A DNA stretch of 46,766 nucleotides. Origin: Sphaerochaeta sp. (GTDB lineage: Bacteria; Spirochaetota; Spirochaetia; Sphaerochaetales; Sphaerochaetaceae). A program made the translations under genes and the position numbers. Position 1 is the stretch's first letter, and each line of letters begins with the position of its first letter. The notes under the pieces are model-generated. The model was not told the origin of the DNA. It saw only the letters and a list, made by a program, of their open reading frames with translations, and made no database searches. Of this stretch, positions 1 through 8,321 are shown piece by piece. The stretch spans positions 1 to 46,766 of the forward strand of contig JAGYOG010000021.1 in the NCBI GenBank assembly GCA_018399495.1, given 5' to 3'.

Positions 1-1
1 A

Positions 2-1555
2 CCAGCACCCGCACCAGAGCCGGCACCGGTTGTTGAGGAGCCCAAGCCTGTTGAATACCCACTGGGTGTATTTGAGGTCGTGAAAAACGCTGATGGCGCA
101 AACGAATTTGACCTCTTTGTGGTCCACACCAATGATGTCCACGGTCGTGTAGTTTCCAGTGAAGACAACGTAGGGTATTCAAAGCTTGCAACGATGCTAA
201 AGGTTGGACGCGGTATTACCGATAATATCCTACTGCTTGATGCAGGTGATGTAACCCATGGAACTAATATAGTAAATATGTTCGAAGGTGAAACAGTTGG
301 CGTCCTGCTTGACATGCTTGAATATGATGCAGTTGTACCCGGTAACCACGACTTCAACTATGGCGTAGATCGTCTGCTTGAAGCTGCTGAGATTGCAGAG
401 AACTATACTGACATCAAGGTCGTCAGTGCAAATGTGTTGGACGAGAACGGCTATATGTTGTTCCAGCCTTATCAGGTATACAATTTCAACGACTTTACTA
501 TTGGAGTTGTTGGTTTGACCACACCTGACACTGCTACCAAGACTCATCCGAAGAACGTCGAGGGCGTATATTTCGCCAACGAAGAGATTTTCGAGATTGG
601 CCAGCAGGCAATCGATATTGCTAAACAGTACGTTGATTACATTATCGTACTCGGTCATATCGGTATGGATCCTGATGGTGCAAGTGGCTTGACCACTGAT
701 AAGATCGTGAACAACATCAATGGTATTGACCTGTTTGTTGACGGTCACAGCCACACCGTGCTTGAGCAGGGAATGAAGATTGGTGATACAATGATTGTCT
801 CCGCCGGCGAGTATATGGAACATCTTGGCTTAGTCCAGATCCATGTCAAGAACGACGAGGTAACCGCTGTCTATCCAATGCTGATTCCTGCTGAGGATGT
901 ATGGAATGCTAAGGATTCTGATATGGCTAAGCAGTATGGTATTGCCGAAGTTCCCAACGATACAGAAGTTGATGAGTACCTAGGTTATATGACCGCTAAG
1001 CTTGATGCTAAACTCAATACTGTTATTGCAACTGTACCGGAGAAGCTTGATGGTGAACGTGCAAACGTTCGTACCAAGCCGACCAACCTCTCTAGGTTGA
1101 TTACTAGGGCAATGACTGCTGAGAGTGGTGCAGACTTCACCATTACCAATGGTGGTGGTATCCGCGCATCCATCGATCCTGGTGAGGTAACGATTGGCGA
1201 AGTGATTAACGTCCTGCCGTTCACTAACATCATCACAGTCGTTGAGGTAACAGGAGCTGATGTCTATGCTGCACTTGAGCATGGTTACAGCAAGTTGCCT
1301 GAGACAAACGGTGCATTCTCACAGACTGACCTACAGGTTGTTTACAACCGCTTTGGCAAGTCTGGTAGTCGTATCCTGAGAGTCCTCCTCAATGGTAAGG
1401 CGATTGATAAAAATGCAACCTATAAGGTCGCAACAAACGACTTCATGGCTGCAGGTGGTGATGGATATACCATGTTTGGTAAGATCCTTTCCGAAGGCTC
1501 CTTGCTTAGTGATGTGTTCATCGAGTTCCTCTCGAAGAACTACCCAGAAAAGTAA
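2..1555 (+). CDS. 5'-nucleotidase / UDP-sugar hydrolase family protein (5' end missing)
   Basis: Secreted metallophosphoesterase of the UshA/5'-nucleotidase family, which releases phosphate from nucleotides outside the cytoplasm. The reading frame is open from base 2, so the true start lies upstream. The visible N-terminus is a Pro/Ala/Glu-rich linker (PAPAPEPAPVVEEPKP) of the kind that follows a signal peptide or lipid anchor. Metal-site motifs follow in order: HTNDVHG, DAGDVTHG, GNHDFNYG, LGHIGMD and DGHSHT. The C-terminal 5'-nucleotidase domain has TNGGGIRASIDPG and the substrate-stacking region NDFMAAGGDGY. An internal GTG at 80 could be mistaken for a start, but the linker frame upstream is clearly coding. 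A strong terminator follows the stop. Family is certain; substrate is not. Confidence 0.9.
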   Translation, partial: PAPAPEPAPVVEEPKPVEYPLGVFEVVKNADGANEFDLFVVHTNDVHGRVVSSEDNVGYSKLATMLKVGRGITDNILLLDAGDVTHGTNIVNMFEGETVGVLLDMLEYDAVVPGNHDFNYGVDRLLEAAEIAENYTDIKVVSANVLDENGYMLFQPYQVYNFNDFTIGVVGLTTPDTATKTHPKNVEGVYFANEEIFEIGQQAIDIAKQYVDYIIVLGHIGMDPDGASGLTTDKIVNNINGIDLFVDGHSHTVLEQGMKIGDTMIVSAGEYMEHLGLVQIHVKNDEVTAVYPMLIPAEDVWNAKDSDMAKQYGIAEVPNDTEVDEYLGYMTAKLDAKLNTVIATVPEKLDGERANVRTKPTNLSRLITRAMTAESGADFTITNGGGIRASIDPGEVTIGEVINVLPFTNIITVVEVTGADVYAALEHGYSKLPETNGAFSQTDLQVVYNRFGKSGSRILRVLLNGKAIDKNATYKVATNDFMAAGGDGYTMFGKILSEGSLLSDVFIEFLSKNYPEK

Positions 1556-1572
1556 GGTAGAATACAAGTTCC

Positions 1573-1602
1573 AGAGCGGCTATCTTCGGATAGCCGCTCT
1601 TT
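1573..1602 (+). terminator. Rho-independent terminator after the 5'-nucleotidase gene
   Basis: A perfect 12-bp stem (1573-1584 with 1589-1600) is closed by a TTCG tetraloop and followed by a short T run. It sits 18 bases after the stop codon. Confidence 0.85.
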
Positions 1603-1715
1603 ATGTTACTGGATAGAGAACTACCACCCATCACGAAATATTCGGTACAACTTATTTCAAACCGCTTGACATAACCAATACTATCGGGTAATGTTCCTAT
1701 CGTTCGAAACGTTAT

Positions 1716-1788
<73 letters not shown>

Positions 1789-1792
1789 CAAG

Positions 1793-1825
1793 AATAAAGA
1801 CAATCCTTTTGGATTGTCTTTATTT
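1793..1825. terminator. Bidirectional terminator between tRNA-Asn and the FtsX-type gene
   Basis: A 14-bp perfect stem (1793-1806 with 1811-1824) has a TTTT loop and is A-rich on one side and T-rich on the other. It can end the tRNA transcript on the plus strand and the permease transcript on the minus strand. Confidence 0.85.
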
Positions 1826-1867
1826 CAGTATGACTGCCATGTCATCAATCTGGCTCAGGATCCTCAA

Positions 1868-3124
1868 TTACTGATGGTGTAAACAGGTTGGAATGTCCTG
1901 CTTCATAGCTCGTCTGACGGGAGATAAAGCAACAATCATGGAGAGCAGGACACCACTGAGAAAGGCTTTAATTATCGTCGAAATACTCCATGCTCCGCGC
2001 ATGATACTCTGTACTCTATAACCAAAATCCATATCCCGTAACATGAATCCAAAATCTACTCCTATCTCGACCAGATATACATTGACCAAAGATCCTAGGA
2101 GAATACCTGCGAGAGAACCAAGGAACCCGATACCACCAGCTTCGGTGAGGAGTAGGATGTAGAGTGAACGATCATGCATACCCAATGCCCGCATCATTCC
2201 AATTTCCCTCATCCTCTCATACATAGCCATCATCATAGTATTCGAGATTCCAACCGCTGCAATGATAAAGACAAAGAAGAGAATGATATTCGAGATTCCT
2301 CGATCGGCACTCATGATGGCTAGGTAATCCTTCGCCATCTCTTTCCAAGAGTGAACTCCCAGAGCAATGCGTGCTTTCTTGAAAGCCTCCTTGATTGAAG
2401 TGGAAACAGAATCCAAGTCCGTAAAGGTTCCAAGTGCAATATCTATGTTGGTGACAGCTCCCTCCATGGCAAGGTATGTATCTGCTGCTTGTATATCCAT
2501 CATTACCAAAGTACGGTTGACATTTGGATTGGGACAATTAAGAATCCCTACTATTTGCATATCGAAGGCCTCATAGAAACCGCCGTTTCCTCGGGTCAAC
2601 AATGTGACCCAATATCCAACTTCTGCACCGATATCCTCAGCGAACCAACTCCCAAGAATTATTCCATCCATCTCACCAGGTTGTAGAAATCTTCCTTCCA
2701 GGAGTGTGTCCTCAAACTTATACACGGTCGAGTCAGTTACTTGGTCAATAGCAGTCACGGTTACAGGAAGCGTACCATCCTCCCCAAAATCTTGCCTATA
2801 GAGAACCATGTCAGCAGTGAATAGTGTTCTTGGTGTAGCATCCAATCCAAGGCCATCGAGTATCTGTAATACTTCTGCTGGTTCTCTAATTGAGTGTTCA
2901 AGAGGAAGAAAATGTCGTTCTTCCCAGTAATCTGGAGTGTAGATACGTAATGAGGCTGTCTCATACAATCGTAGGTTTCTCTCTGAATCCTGTTTTGCCC
3001 CTAAGAAAATTGAATCAACAATAATGAATGACATAATACCAATGGCAATCGCGATAGCTGTTATTGCTGTTCGTCGCTTGTAGCGATAGAGGTTCTTGAT
3101 GGCGAGGCGGAAAATGAATTTCAT
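1868..3124 (-). CDS. FtsX/MacB-type ABC transporter permease (LolC/E-like)
   Basis: Inner-membrane permease subunit of the FtsX/MacB superfamily, whose members drive lipoprotein release or export of peptides using a separate ATPase. The 418 residues show the family layout: one transmembrane helix near residues 15-35 after a basic stretch (IKNLYRYKRRTAIT), a large extracytoplasmic domain to about residue 270, then three C-terminal helices with the typical cytoplasmic loop motif MYERMREIGMMRALGM. The ATG has a good Shine-Dalgarno (AAGGGGAG). It is alone: no LolD-like ATPase or periplasmic adaptor is next to it in the window, and it is separated from galE by a terminator. Partner and cargo cannot be told from here. 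Confidence 0.85.
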   Translation of the reverse strand: MKFIFRLAIKNLYRYKRRTAITAIAIAIGIMSFIIVDSIFLGAKQDSERNLRLYETASLRIYTPDYWEERHFLPLEHSIREPAEVLQILDGLGLDATPRTLFTADMVLYRQDFGEDGTLPVTVTAIDQVTDSTVYKFEDTLLEGRFLQPGEMDGIILGSWFAEDIGAEVGYWVTLLTRGNGGFYEAFDMQIVGILNCPNPNVNRTLVMMDIQAADTYLAMEGAVTNIDIALGTFTDLDSVSTSIKEAFKKARIALGVHSWKEMAKDYLAIMSADRGISNIILFFVFIIAAVGISNTMMMAMYERMREIGMMRALGMHDRSLYILLLTEAGGIGFLGSLAGILLGSLVNVYLVEIGVDFGFMLRDMDFGYRVQSIMRGAWSISTIIKAFLSGVLLSMIVALSPVRRAMKQDIPTCLHHQ

Positions 3125-3172
3125 ATTGCTCCCCTTGGATATGCTTGCATTTGAACCATCATTTCGTCAAAC

Positions 3173-3202
3173 AAAAACGACAGCCATTTGGCTGCCGTTT
3201 TT
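3173..3202 (-). terminator. Rho-independent terminator after galE
   Basis: The stem pairs 3173-3185 with 3190-3202 around a 4-base loop with one A/C mismatch. Read on the minus strand it ends in a run of five T. It lies 26 bases past the galE stop. Confidence 0.8.
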
Positions 3203-3227
3203 GGAAGAGATGATTTTCTAGGGAAGC

Positions 3228-4214
3228 CTATCGATTCATGTGCTTCTGGTTGGCCTCATAGACCATCCATGTTGTCTTGATGATGTTCTCTACAGAAGAG
3301 TACTCTGCTTTCCATCCTAGGGCCTTGTAAGCCATTTTAGAGGAAGCTACAAGCTTTGCTGGGTCTCCTGGTCGTCGATCGACATATTGCGCTTCGATTG
3401 GTTTGCCGGTTATCTCCCTCGCGGTGTCGAGAATCTGTTGGACACTTAATCCTTCTTCACTTCCCAGATTTACAATCAAGCTGTCACTTCCTGCCAACAG
3501 ATGATCGGCCGCAAGTACGTGCCCTTTTGCCAGATCAGTAACATGGACATAATCACGGACACCTGTTCCGTCTACCGTGTCATAGTCATTCCCAAAGACC
3601 AATAGGTTGGGGCGGATACCACTGGCAACCTCCATAACAACTGGGATGAGATTGGCTGGGTTGTTTTCCAATCCAAGCATACGACCATCACCATCATAAC
3701 CAGCAGCATTAAAATATCTTAGCGAAACATAGTGCAGTCCTTTAAGCTCACTATACCATTTTAAGTTTTCTTCGATACAGAGTTTAGTATAGCCATAGTA
3801 ATTGGTGGGAATATTTGGATGTTTCTCATCAACAGGGAAGTAAGAAGGTTCACCATACACTGCCGCAGATGAGGAAAGAATGAAATGCTTAACCCCAGTC
3901 TCGATACAACCGGTAATCAAGTTTAAAGAACCGGTTATATTATTCTCTGAATATCTGATGGGTTTAATCATTGATTCTCCGGCTGCTTTGAATGCAGCAA
4001 GATGAATGACAACATCCCATCCTTCCTGCAGTACTTCAACAACCCTCTTTTTGTTTTTGATATCACCTTCAAAAAACAGGACTTTATCACTGACATTGCT
4101 TTTCAGGCCACTGGAAAGATTATCAAAAATACCAACTGTATCCTTACGATCCAGAAACTCCAGAGCTACGTGGGTGCCGATATAACCGGCACCTCCAAAT
4201 AGTAATACTTTCAT
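3228..4214 (-). CDS. galE: UDP-glucose 4-epimerase
   Basis: Cytoplasmic NAD-dependent enzyme interconverting UDP-glucose and UDP-galactose. It is a short-chain dehydrogenase/reductase of normal length (328 residues). The Rossmann NAD site is GGAGYIGTH at residues 8-16. The catalytic residues lie in SSSAAVYGE and YYGYTK (YxxxK). Other epimerase signatures are VLVFGNDY-like and RDYVHVTDLA, followed by RRPGDPAKLVASS. The start has a Shine-Dalgarno GAAGGAAG. It is the last gene of a minus-strand operon with the phosphohexomutase 16 bases upstream, which fits supply of sugar nucleotides for surface glycans or galactose use. Confidence 0.95.
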   Translation of the reverse strand: MKVLLFGGAGYIGTHVALEFLDRKDTVGIFDNLSSGLKSNVSDKVLFFEGDIKNKKRVVEVLQEGWDVVIHLAAFKAAGESMIKPIRYSENNITGSLNLITGCIETGVKHFILSSSAAVYGEPSYFPVDEKHPNIPTNYYGYTKLCIEENLKWYSELKGLHYVSLRYFNAAGYDGDGRMLGLENNPANLIPVVMEVASGIRPNLLVFGNDYDTVDGTGVRDYVHVTDLAKGHVLAADHLLAGSDSLIVNLGSEEGLSVQQILDTAREITGKPIEAQYVDRRPGDPAKLVASSKMAYKALGWKAEYSSVENIIKTTWMVYEANQKHMNR

Positions 4215-4230
4215 TGTGTATCTTCCTTCA

Positions 4231-5568
4231 TTAGTTGAATTGCTTAATAATCGAGGAAAGCTCTTGGGTTCTTTCCTGGAGTTCTTTCTTCGTTTTTGCC
4301 TCTACCACCAAGCGAAGATAAGGTTCGGTATTGCTTTTTCGAACATTGAACCACCAAGAAGGGAATTCAATGCGATAACCATCAAAATCCATTACCTTCT
4401 CAGGCTTGTCATTGGTGGCATAGCGGTCAAAGAGCGCCTGCATTGCATCATCTTTCTGTTCCAATTTGAAATTCATCTCACCGCTGTTTGCATAGGCAAT
4501 GACCGAGTCAATAAATTCACCGATGGTCTTTCCCTCCTTTTTGAGTACTGAGACAACTTGCAAGACCAAGAGAGAAGCCAGGAAGCCGCTATCACAGTTA
4601 TAGAAGTCCCTGAAGTAATAATGCCCAGCAAGTTCACCTCCGAATATCGCCCCAAGGTCACGGAGTTTCGTCTTGGCAAATGCATGTCCTACCTTCCAGA
4701 CATGTACCGTTGCACCCAGGTTTGTTAGGTATTCGGTGGTTGAACGACTGGTACGAATATCAACGAGTACGTTTCCTTTTTCCTTGTGTAGATAGTAGTA
4801 CCCAAGGACTGCTGTGATGTAATCGGGTTGGAGGAATCGGCCGTTTTCATCAAGGAACATAACACGATCAGCATCGCCGTCGTAGATAACTCCGATATCG
4901 CTCTTGTTCTGTAAGACCGCTTTCTTCAAGTCCTCGCAGTTCTCAACTTCCAGAGGATTGGGTTCATGTGCGGGGAAGGTTCCGTCGAAATGGTCGTACA
5001 GATAGTGATGATCATTTCCAAGGAGATCCTTGACCAGAAGATTAGCCATGCCATGAGAGCAGTCGATTGAGAGATTCAGATTACTGGTGTCTGGGACGTA
5101 CTGTTTCAGGAATGCAAGATAGGGTTCTTTTGCATCCTTTGTATGTACTGCACCCTTCTGTTCTGCAACCACAATTGGATCATTGTTCACCATTGTCTCG
5201 AGTTCTTTCAATCCACTGTCAGAACCAACGGGAACAGCCTTTGTCCTGCTGATCTTCAACCCATTGTAGATAGCAGGATTGTGGCTTGCTGTAATCTGAA
5301 CGGACGCATCTACATTGAAATGTACCGTGGAGAAGTACACCATGGGGGTGGTTGCGAGTCCAATATCATAGACATCAGATCCACTGTCAATGATGCCCTT
5401 GCACAAGGAATCAAAGATTTCCTCACTACTGGTTCTTACATCCCGTCCTACCAGAACCACCTTGCTGTTCAGTAGTTTGGGAAGGAAGTACCCAATCTTA
5501 TAGACTGTTTCTTTATTGAAATCTTTGTTGTAGATTCCTCTGATATCATACGCTTTGAATGCGCCCAT
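4231..5568 (-). CDS. Phosphomannomutase/phosphoglucomutase
   Basis: Cytoplasmic alpha-D-phosphohexomutase that moves phosphate between C1 and C6 of glucose or mannose. At 445 residues it has the family's four-domain length. It shows the N-terminal signature AYDIRGIY at 6-13, the catalytic serine loop TASHNP at 93-98, the metal loop DGDADR, the sugar-recognition loop GGELAGHYYF, and the phosphate-binding loop RKSNTEPYLRL near the C-terminus. This architecture is the ManB/AlgC-like class, so manB or pgm are both possible names; substrate preference cannot be read. It sits between galE and an unknown gene whose stop codon is 3 bases upstream of this ATG, so the three are surely cotranscribed. 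Confidence 0.92.
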   Translation of the reverse strand: MGAFKAYDIRGIYNKDFNKETVYKIGYFLPKLLNSKVVLVGRDVRTSSEEIFDSLCKGIIDSGSDVYDIGLATTPMVYFSTVHFNVDASVQITASHNPAIYNGLKISRTKAVPVGSDSGLKELETMVNNDPIVVAEQKGAVHTKDAKEPYLAFLKQYVPDTSNLNLSIDCSHGMANLLVKDLLGNDHHYLYDHFDGTFPAHEPNPLEVENCEDLKKAVLQNKSDIGVIYDGDADRVMFLDENGRFLQPDYITAVLGYYYLHKEKGNVLVDIRTSRSTTEYLTNLGATVHVWKVGHAFAKTKLRDLGAIFGGELAGHYYFRDFYNCDSGFLASLLVLQVVSVLKKEGKTIGEFIDSVIAYANSGEMNFKLEQKDDAMQALFDRYATNDKPEKVMDFDGYRIEFPSWWFNVRKSNTEPYLRLVVEAKTKKELQERTQELSSIIKQFN

Positions 5569-5571
5569 GTA

Positions 5572-6045
5572 TTAGTCCTCCTTGCTGATTGATCCCAGCT
5601 CTTTGATGAATTGCTTACGGTCCATGAGTTCAAAGAAGTGAACCGTTCCGTTCTTGAGCACTACCATCTCAACCATCTGTCTGAATAGTCTATCCAAGGA
5701 TGTTGCCTGACTAACCTGATCCACCGTGAGTATTCCTGTGGCTACCTTTGAAGCGACAGTTTTTGGAATGGGACGGGTGATAGCAACCTCATCGATAGTA
5801 AAGGAAGCTTCATACTTGATGAAAGGTTCCTTTTTCTTTTTTGTTTTAAGATTGATTCCAAACAGTGATGGAGTACGCTCAAAATCTTCAAAGTGTAGTG
5901 TGTTCTTTACTCTATAGAGAAATACCCCAAACTCCCTCATGATATCCCTGTTGTTACCATACCAAGTAGCATAGGTTCTCCAGGTAATAGGAGCTTCATG
6001 ACGTTTCTCCAGTTTTTCAATAAAAGTCTGTGCATCATCTTCCAT
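5572..6045 (-). CDS. Conserved-looking cytoplasmic protein of unknown function
   Basis: 157 residues, not recognised. There is no signal peptide and no membrane segment. The N-terminal half is rich in aromatic and charged residues (ITWRTYATWYGNNRDIMREFG). A basic patch KTKKKKEP follows at about 68-75. The C-terminal half looks like mixed helix and strand. The ATG has a Shine-Dalgarno (GAAGGAAAAAATC). It is the first gene of the operon with the phosphohexomutase and galE and ends 3 bases before the next start, so it may act with them, but no function is claimed. No larger plus-strand ORF competes. Confidence 0.75.
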   Translation of the reverse strand: MEDDAQTFIEKLEKRHEAPITWRTYATWYGNNRDIMREFGVFLYRVKNTLHFEDFERTPSLFGINLKTKKKKEPFIKYEASFTIDEVAITRPIPKTVASKVATGILTVDQVSQATSLDRLFRQMVEMVVLKNGTVHFFELMDRKQFIKELGSISKED

Positions 6046-6123
6046 GATTTTTTCCTTCGCTTCTCTAGCTTTTTTCTATAGTACCATATACACTGCGTTG
6101 CAGAAAGAGCTACTGGGATTGAC

Positions 6124-8160
6124 ATGGATTATACAGAAAAGGATTTTGGAAAGATTTTAAAGCAAAATGCTCTCAAAATGCGTCGGATGATGTTGCAAAG
6201 TAACACAACCTGCATGAGAGTGTATGATCGAAACCTCGCACGGTTTCCTGTTACTGTTGATCTCTATGGTCCCTATGCGAGAATCACCGATTACAGTAAT
6301 GATGGGTTGGATGAAGAGGATGAGAGGATTTGCTGCGATATCGTCTCACGAATGCTCTATGTACAGACCAACCATGTGGTGTTCCACCGACGTCCTAAGC
6401 GGGCCGGAAAGGAACAGCACAGCTTGCAAAGCGAACAATCCCTGGAAGTACAGGTCAATGAAAACGGACTTTTGTTCACTGTTGATCTGACCAAACGGAT
6501 TGATACCGGCTTATTCCTGGACCATATGCTTACGAGAATGGTGGTTGAAGGGATGAGTCGAGGATGCAAGGTGTTGAACTTGTTCTCCTACACAGGATCC
6601 TTCTCGGTTTATGCTGCCCGTGGTGGAGCTGAACGTGTAGAATCTGTGGACTTGTCCAGTACCTATTCTGCATGGGCAGAAAGAAATCTTGCCGACAATG
6701 GATTTCCTCAGGCAGTGGTTCCTTGCATTGCTGCCGATGCATGGACATACGTGATGGAAGCATATGCACAGGGCAAGAAGTATGACCTGATCATTTTCGA
6801 TCCTCCGAGTTTTTCGAACAGTCGGAAAATGGATCATGATTTTGATGTCCAAAGGGACTATTTGCGTTGGATGAAGGTGCTTAATGCACTTCTTGCGATG
6901 GGTGGAAAACTGGTGTTCTCAACAAATTTGGGAACATTCAAGATGGATGAGAAAGCAATACGTGGATTTGAGATTAAAGAAATTACCAGACGAGTCGCGG
7001 CACCGGGATTTACTCGCCGTCTGGGAACTGCGAGGACGTGGTTGCTGACGAAACACGAAGATATACGGATACCAGAAAGATGGATAATCTCCGTACAAGA
7101 AAAAGCTGGCGAAAATGACCAGCACGAAGGAAATGGGCAAGAAGCCCGTACACTAAACAAAGAAGTAAAGACAATGAAAGACGAAAAAAAGAAAAAACCA
7201 GTAGAACTGGAAACCGAAGAACAAACTGTAGTAGAAGAAACAGCAAACACAACTGTAGCAGAACCTGAACAGGCAGAGGATGATATGGTGCTCCTCAATG
7301 ATGAAGCTGAGAAAGTAAATGAAGATCTTAAAGATGAAGACGCAGAAGTAGCTCAGTCTGATGATGAAGTAGAAACAGAAACTGAGCAGTCTGATGATGA
7401 AGAAACCCCTGTGGTTGAAGCGAACGAAGTTGAAGATGACCTTTTAACGCTTAGCTGGGATGACCATGATTTTGTCCCTTTGATACAGGAAGCTGCTGCT
7501 GCATCAGAAGACTCCTCTGGGAAGAGTGAGCCTAAAATTCGTGAACCACGTAGAGATGACCGTCCGTCCTTCCGTGATAAAAATGACAGACGCCCAGGCG
7601 GCGACCGTCCTTCCTTCCGTGATAAAAATGACAGAAGACCTGGTGGCGACCGTCCTTCCTACCGCGACAGAGACGACAGAAGACCCGGTGGCGACCGTCC
7701 TTCCTACCGCGATAGAGACGACAGAAGACCCGGTGGCGACCGTCCTTCCTACCGCGATAGAGACGACAGAAGGCCCGGTGGCGATCGTCCTTCCTTCCGT
7801 GACAGAGATGACAGACGCCCAGGCGGTGACCGTCCTTCCTACCGTGATAGAGACGACAAACGCCCAGGCGGCGACCGTCCTTCCTACCGCGATAGAGACG
7901 ACAAACGCCCAGGCGGTGACCGTCCTTCCTACCGTGATAGAGACGACAGAAGACCCGGTGGCGACCGTCCTTCCTTCCGTGACAGAGATGACAAACGCCC
8001 AGGTGGAAGACCTCCTTTCTCAAGCGAAAGAAAAGGAAGAGATGGTGGTAGTGATGAACGCCGTCAACGTAAAACTGGTCCAAAGCCTTATGGTTTTGAC
8101 TCCTTCCGTCAGACCAAGACGAGGGGAGAACACGAAGACGATCCGTTCCTTTCTGAATGA
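6124..8160 (+). CDS. rlmK: RlmK-type 23S rRNA (guanine-N7) methyltransferase with acidic linker and R/D/G/P-rich repeat tail
   Basis: Residues 1-330 match the C-terminal (RlmK) half of E. coli RlmKL, which methylates N7 of G2069 in 23S rRNA. Landmarks are CMRVYDRNLARFPVTVD, RPKRAGKEQ, the SAM loop LNLFSYTGSF (151-160), the active-site motif DPPSF (226-230) and FDVQRDYLRWMKVLNALL. The usual RlmL half and THUMP domain are absent. A lysine/acid-rich linker of low complexity follows (about 351-478). It starts with an in-frame Met at 351 (base 7174), raising the question of a former separate gene. Then come ten tandem 15-residue repeats (479-628, consensus DRPSYRDRDDRRPGG) and a basic end. The tail is probably disordered and RNA-binding (inference). 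No convincing Shine-Dalgarno is seen. Confidence 0.85.
   Translation: MDYTEKDFGKILKQNALKMRRMMLQSNTTCMRVYDRNLARFPVTVDLYGPYARITDYSNDGLDEEDERICCDIVSRMLYVQTNHVVFHRRPKRAGKEQHSLQSEQSLEVQVNENGLLFTVDLTKRIDTGLFLDHMLTRMVVEGMSRGCKVLNLFSYTGSFSVYAARGGAERVESVDLSSTYSAWAERNLADNGFPQAVVPCIAADAWTYVMEAYAQGKKYDLIIFDPPSFSNSRKMDHDFDVQRDYLRWMKVLNALLAMGGKLVFSTNLGTFKMDEKAIRGFEIKEITRRVAAPGFTRRLGTARTWLLTKHEDIRIPERWIISVQEKAGENDQHEGNGQEARTLNKEVKTMKDEKKKKPVELETEEQTVVEETANTTVAEPEQAEDDMVLLNDEAEKVNEDLKDEDAEVAQSDDEVETETEQSDDEETPVVEANEVEDDLLTLSWDDHDFVPLIQEAAAASEDSSGKSEPKIREPRRDDRPSFRDKNDRRPGGDRPSFRDKNDRRPGGDRPSYRDRDDRRPGGDRPSYRDRDDRRPGGDRPSYRDRDDRRPGGDRPSFRDRDDRRPGGDRPSYRDRDDKRPGGDRPSYRDRDDKRPGGDRPSYRDRDDRRPGGDRPSFRDRDDKRPGGRPPFSSERKGRDGGSDERRQRKTGPKPYGFDSFRQTKTRGEHEDDPFLSE
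7558..8007 (+). repeat. Ten in-frame 45-bp tandem repeats coding for a 15-residue R/D/G/P-rich unit
   Basis: Ten units of exactly 45 bases begin at 7558, each starting GACCGTCC and ending with codons for PGG. The coded unit is DRPS(F/Y)RD(K/R)(N/D)D(R/K)RPGG. The variation is mostly synonymous or conservative (R/K, F/Y), so the repeat is kept as protein. Both other strands' long ORFs here are by-products of the 45-base period. Confidence 0.97.
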
Positions 8161-8186
8161 TGCTGTTAGATATCATGTAAAAATAT

Positions 8187-8226
8187 GTATAGAACCTCCC
8201 TTAAAGAGGTTCTATACTGATTTTGA
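8187..8226 (+). terminator. Likely terminator after the RlmK gene
   Basis: A 12-bp perfect stem (8187-8198 with 8206-8217) has a 7-base loop. It is followed only by a weak T stretch (TGATTTTG), so termination may be partial. Confidence 0.55.
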
Positions 8227-8256
8227 GAAAGAGTATTTTCTTCAGAACGTATCATA

Positions 8257-8285
8257 TTGACAGGGTACATTACTTAGAGTAATAT
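8257..8285 (+). promoter_or_regulatory. Promoter of the perR-like / rubrerythrin operon
   Basis: TTGACA at 8257-8262 is a perfect -35. A 17-base spacer leads to TAATAT at 8280-8285. The palindrome listed separately covers the second half of the spacer and the -10. Confidence 0.8.
8269..8283. promoter_or_regulatory. Palindromic operator overlapping the -10, probable Fur/PerR-type box
   Basis: ATTACTTAGAGTAAT is a perfect inverted repeat (ATTACT - TAG - AGTAAT), extendable by 2 bp on each side after one mismatch. Its AT-rich character and position over the promoter of a Fur-family gene suggest autoregulation. That the neighbouring protein binds it is inferred. Confidence 0.65.
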
Positions 8286-8321
8286 AACTATTAAGATTCA
8301 ATATCAATTAGGAAAAACCCC

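Noticed and set aside
230..823. 197-codon minus-strand ORF
   Set aside because: Antisense to the metallophosphoesterase domain of the 5'-nucleotidase gene.
7558..8007. CRISPR-like array
   Set aside because: The 45-bp units are contiguous without spacers and code in frame for a protein repeat.
7526..8260. Long ORFs in other frames across the 45-bp repeats, on both strands
   Set aside because: A period of 45 bases is divisible by three, so any frame without a stop in one unit stays open through all; the repeated products (e.g. TVLPTAIETTEDP) are by-products.
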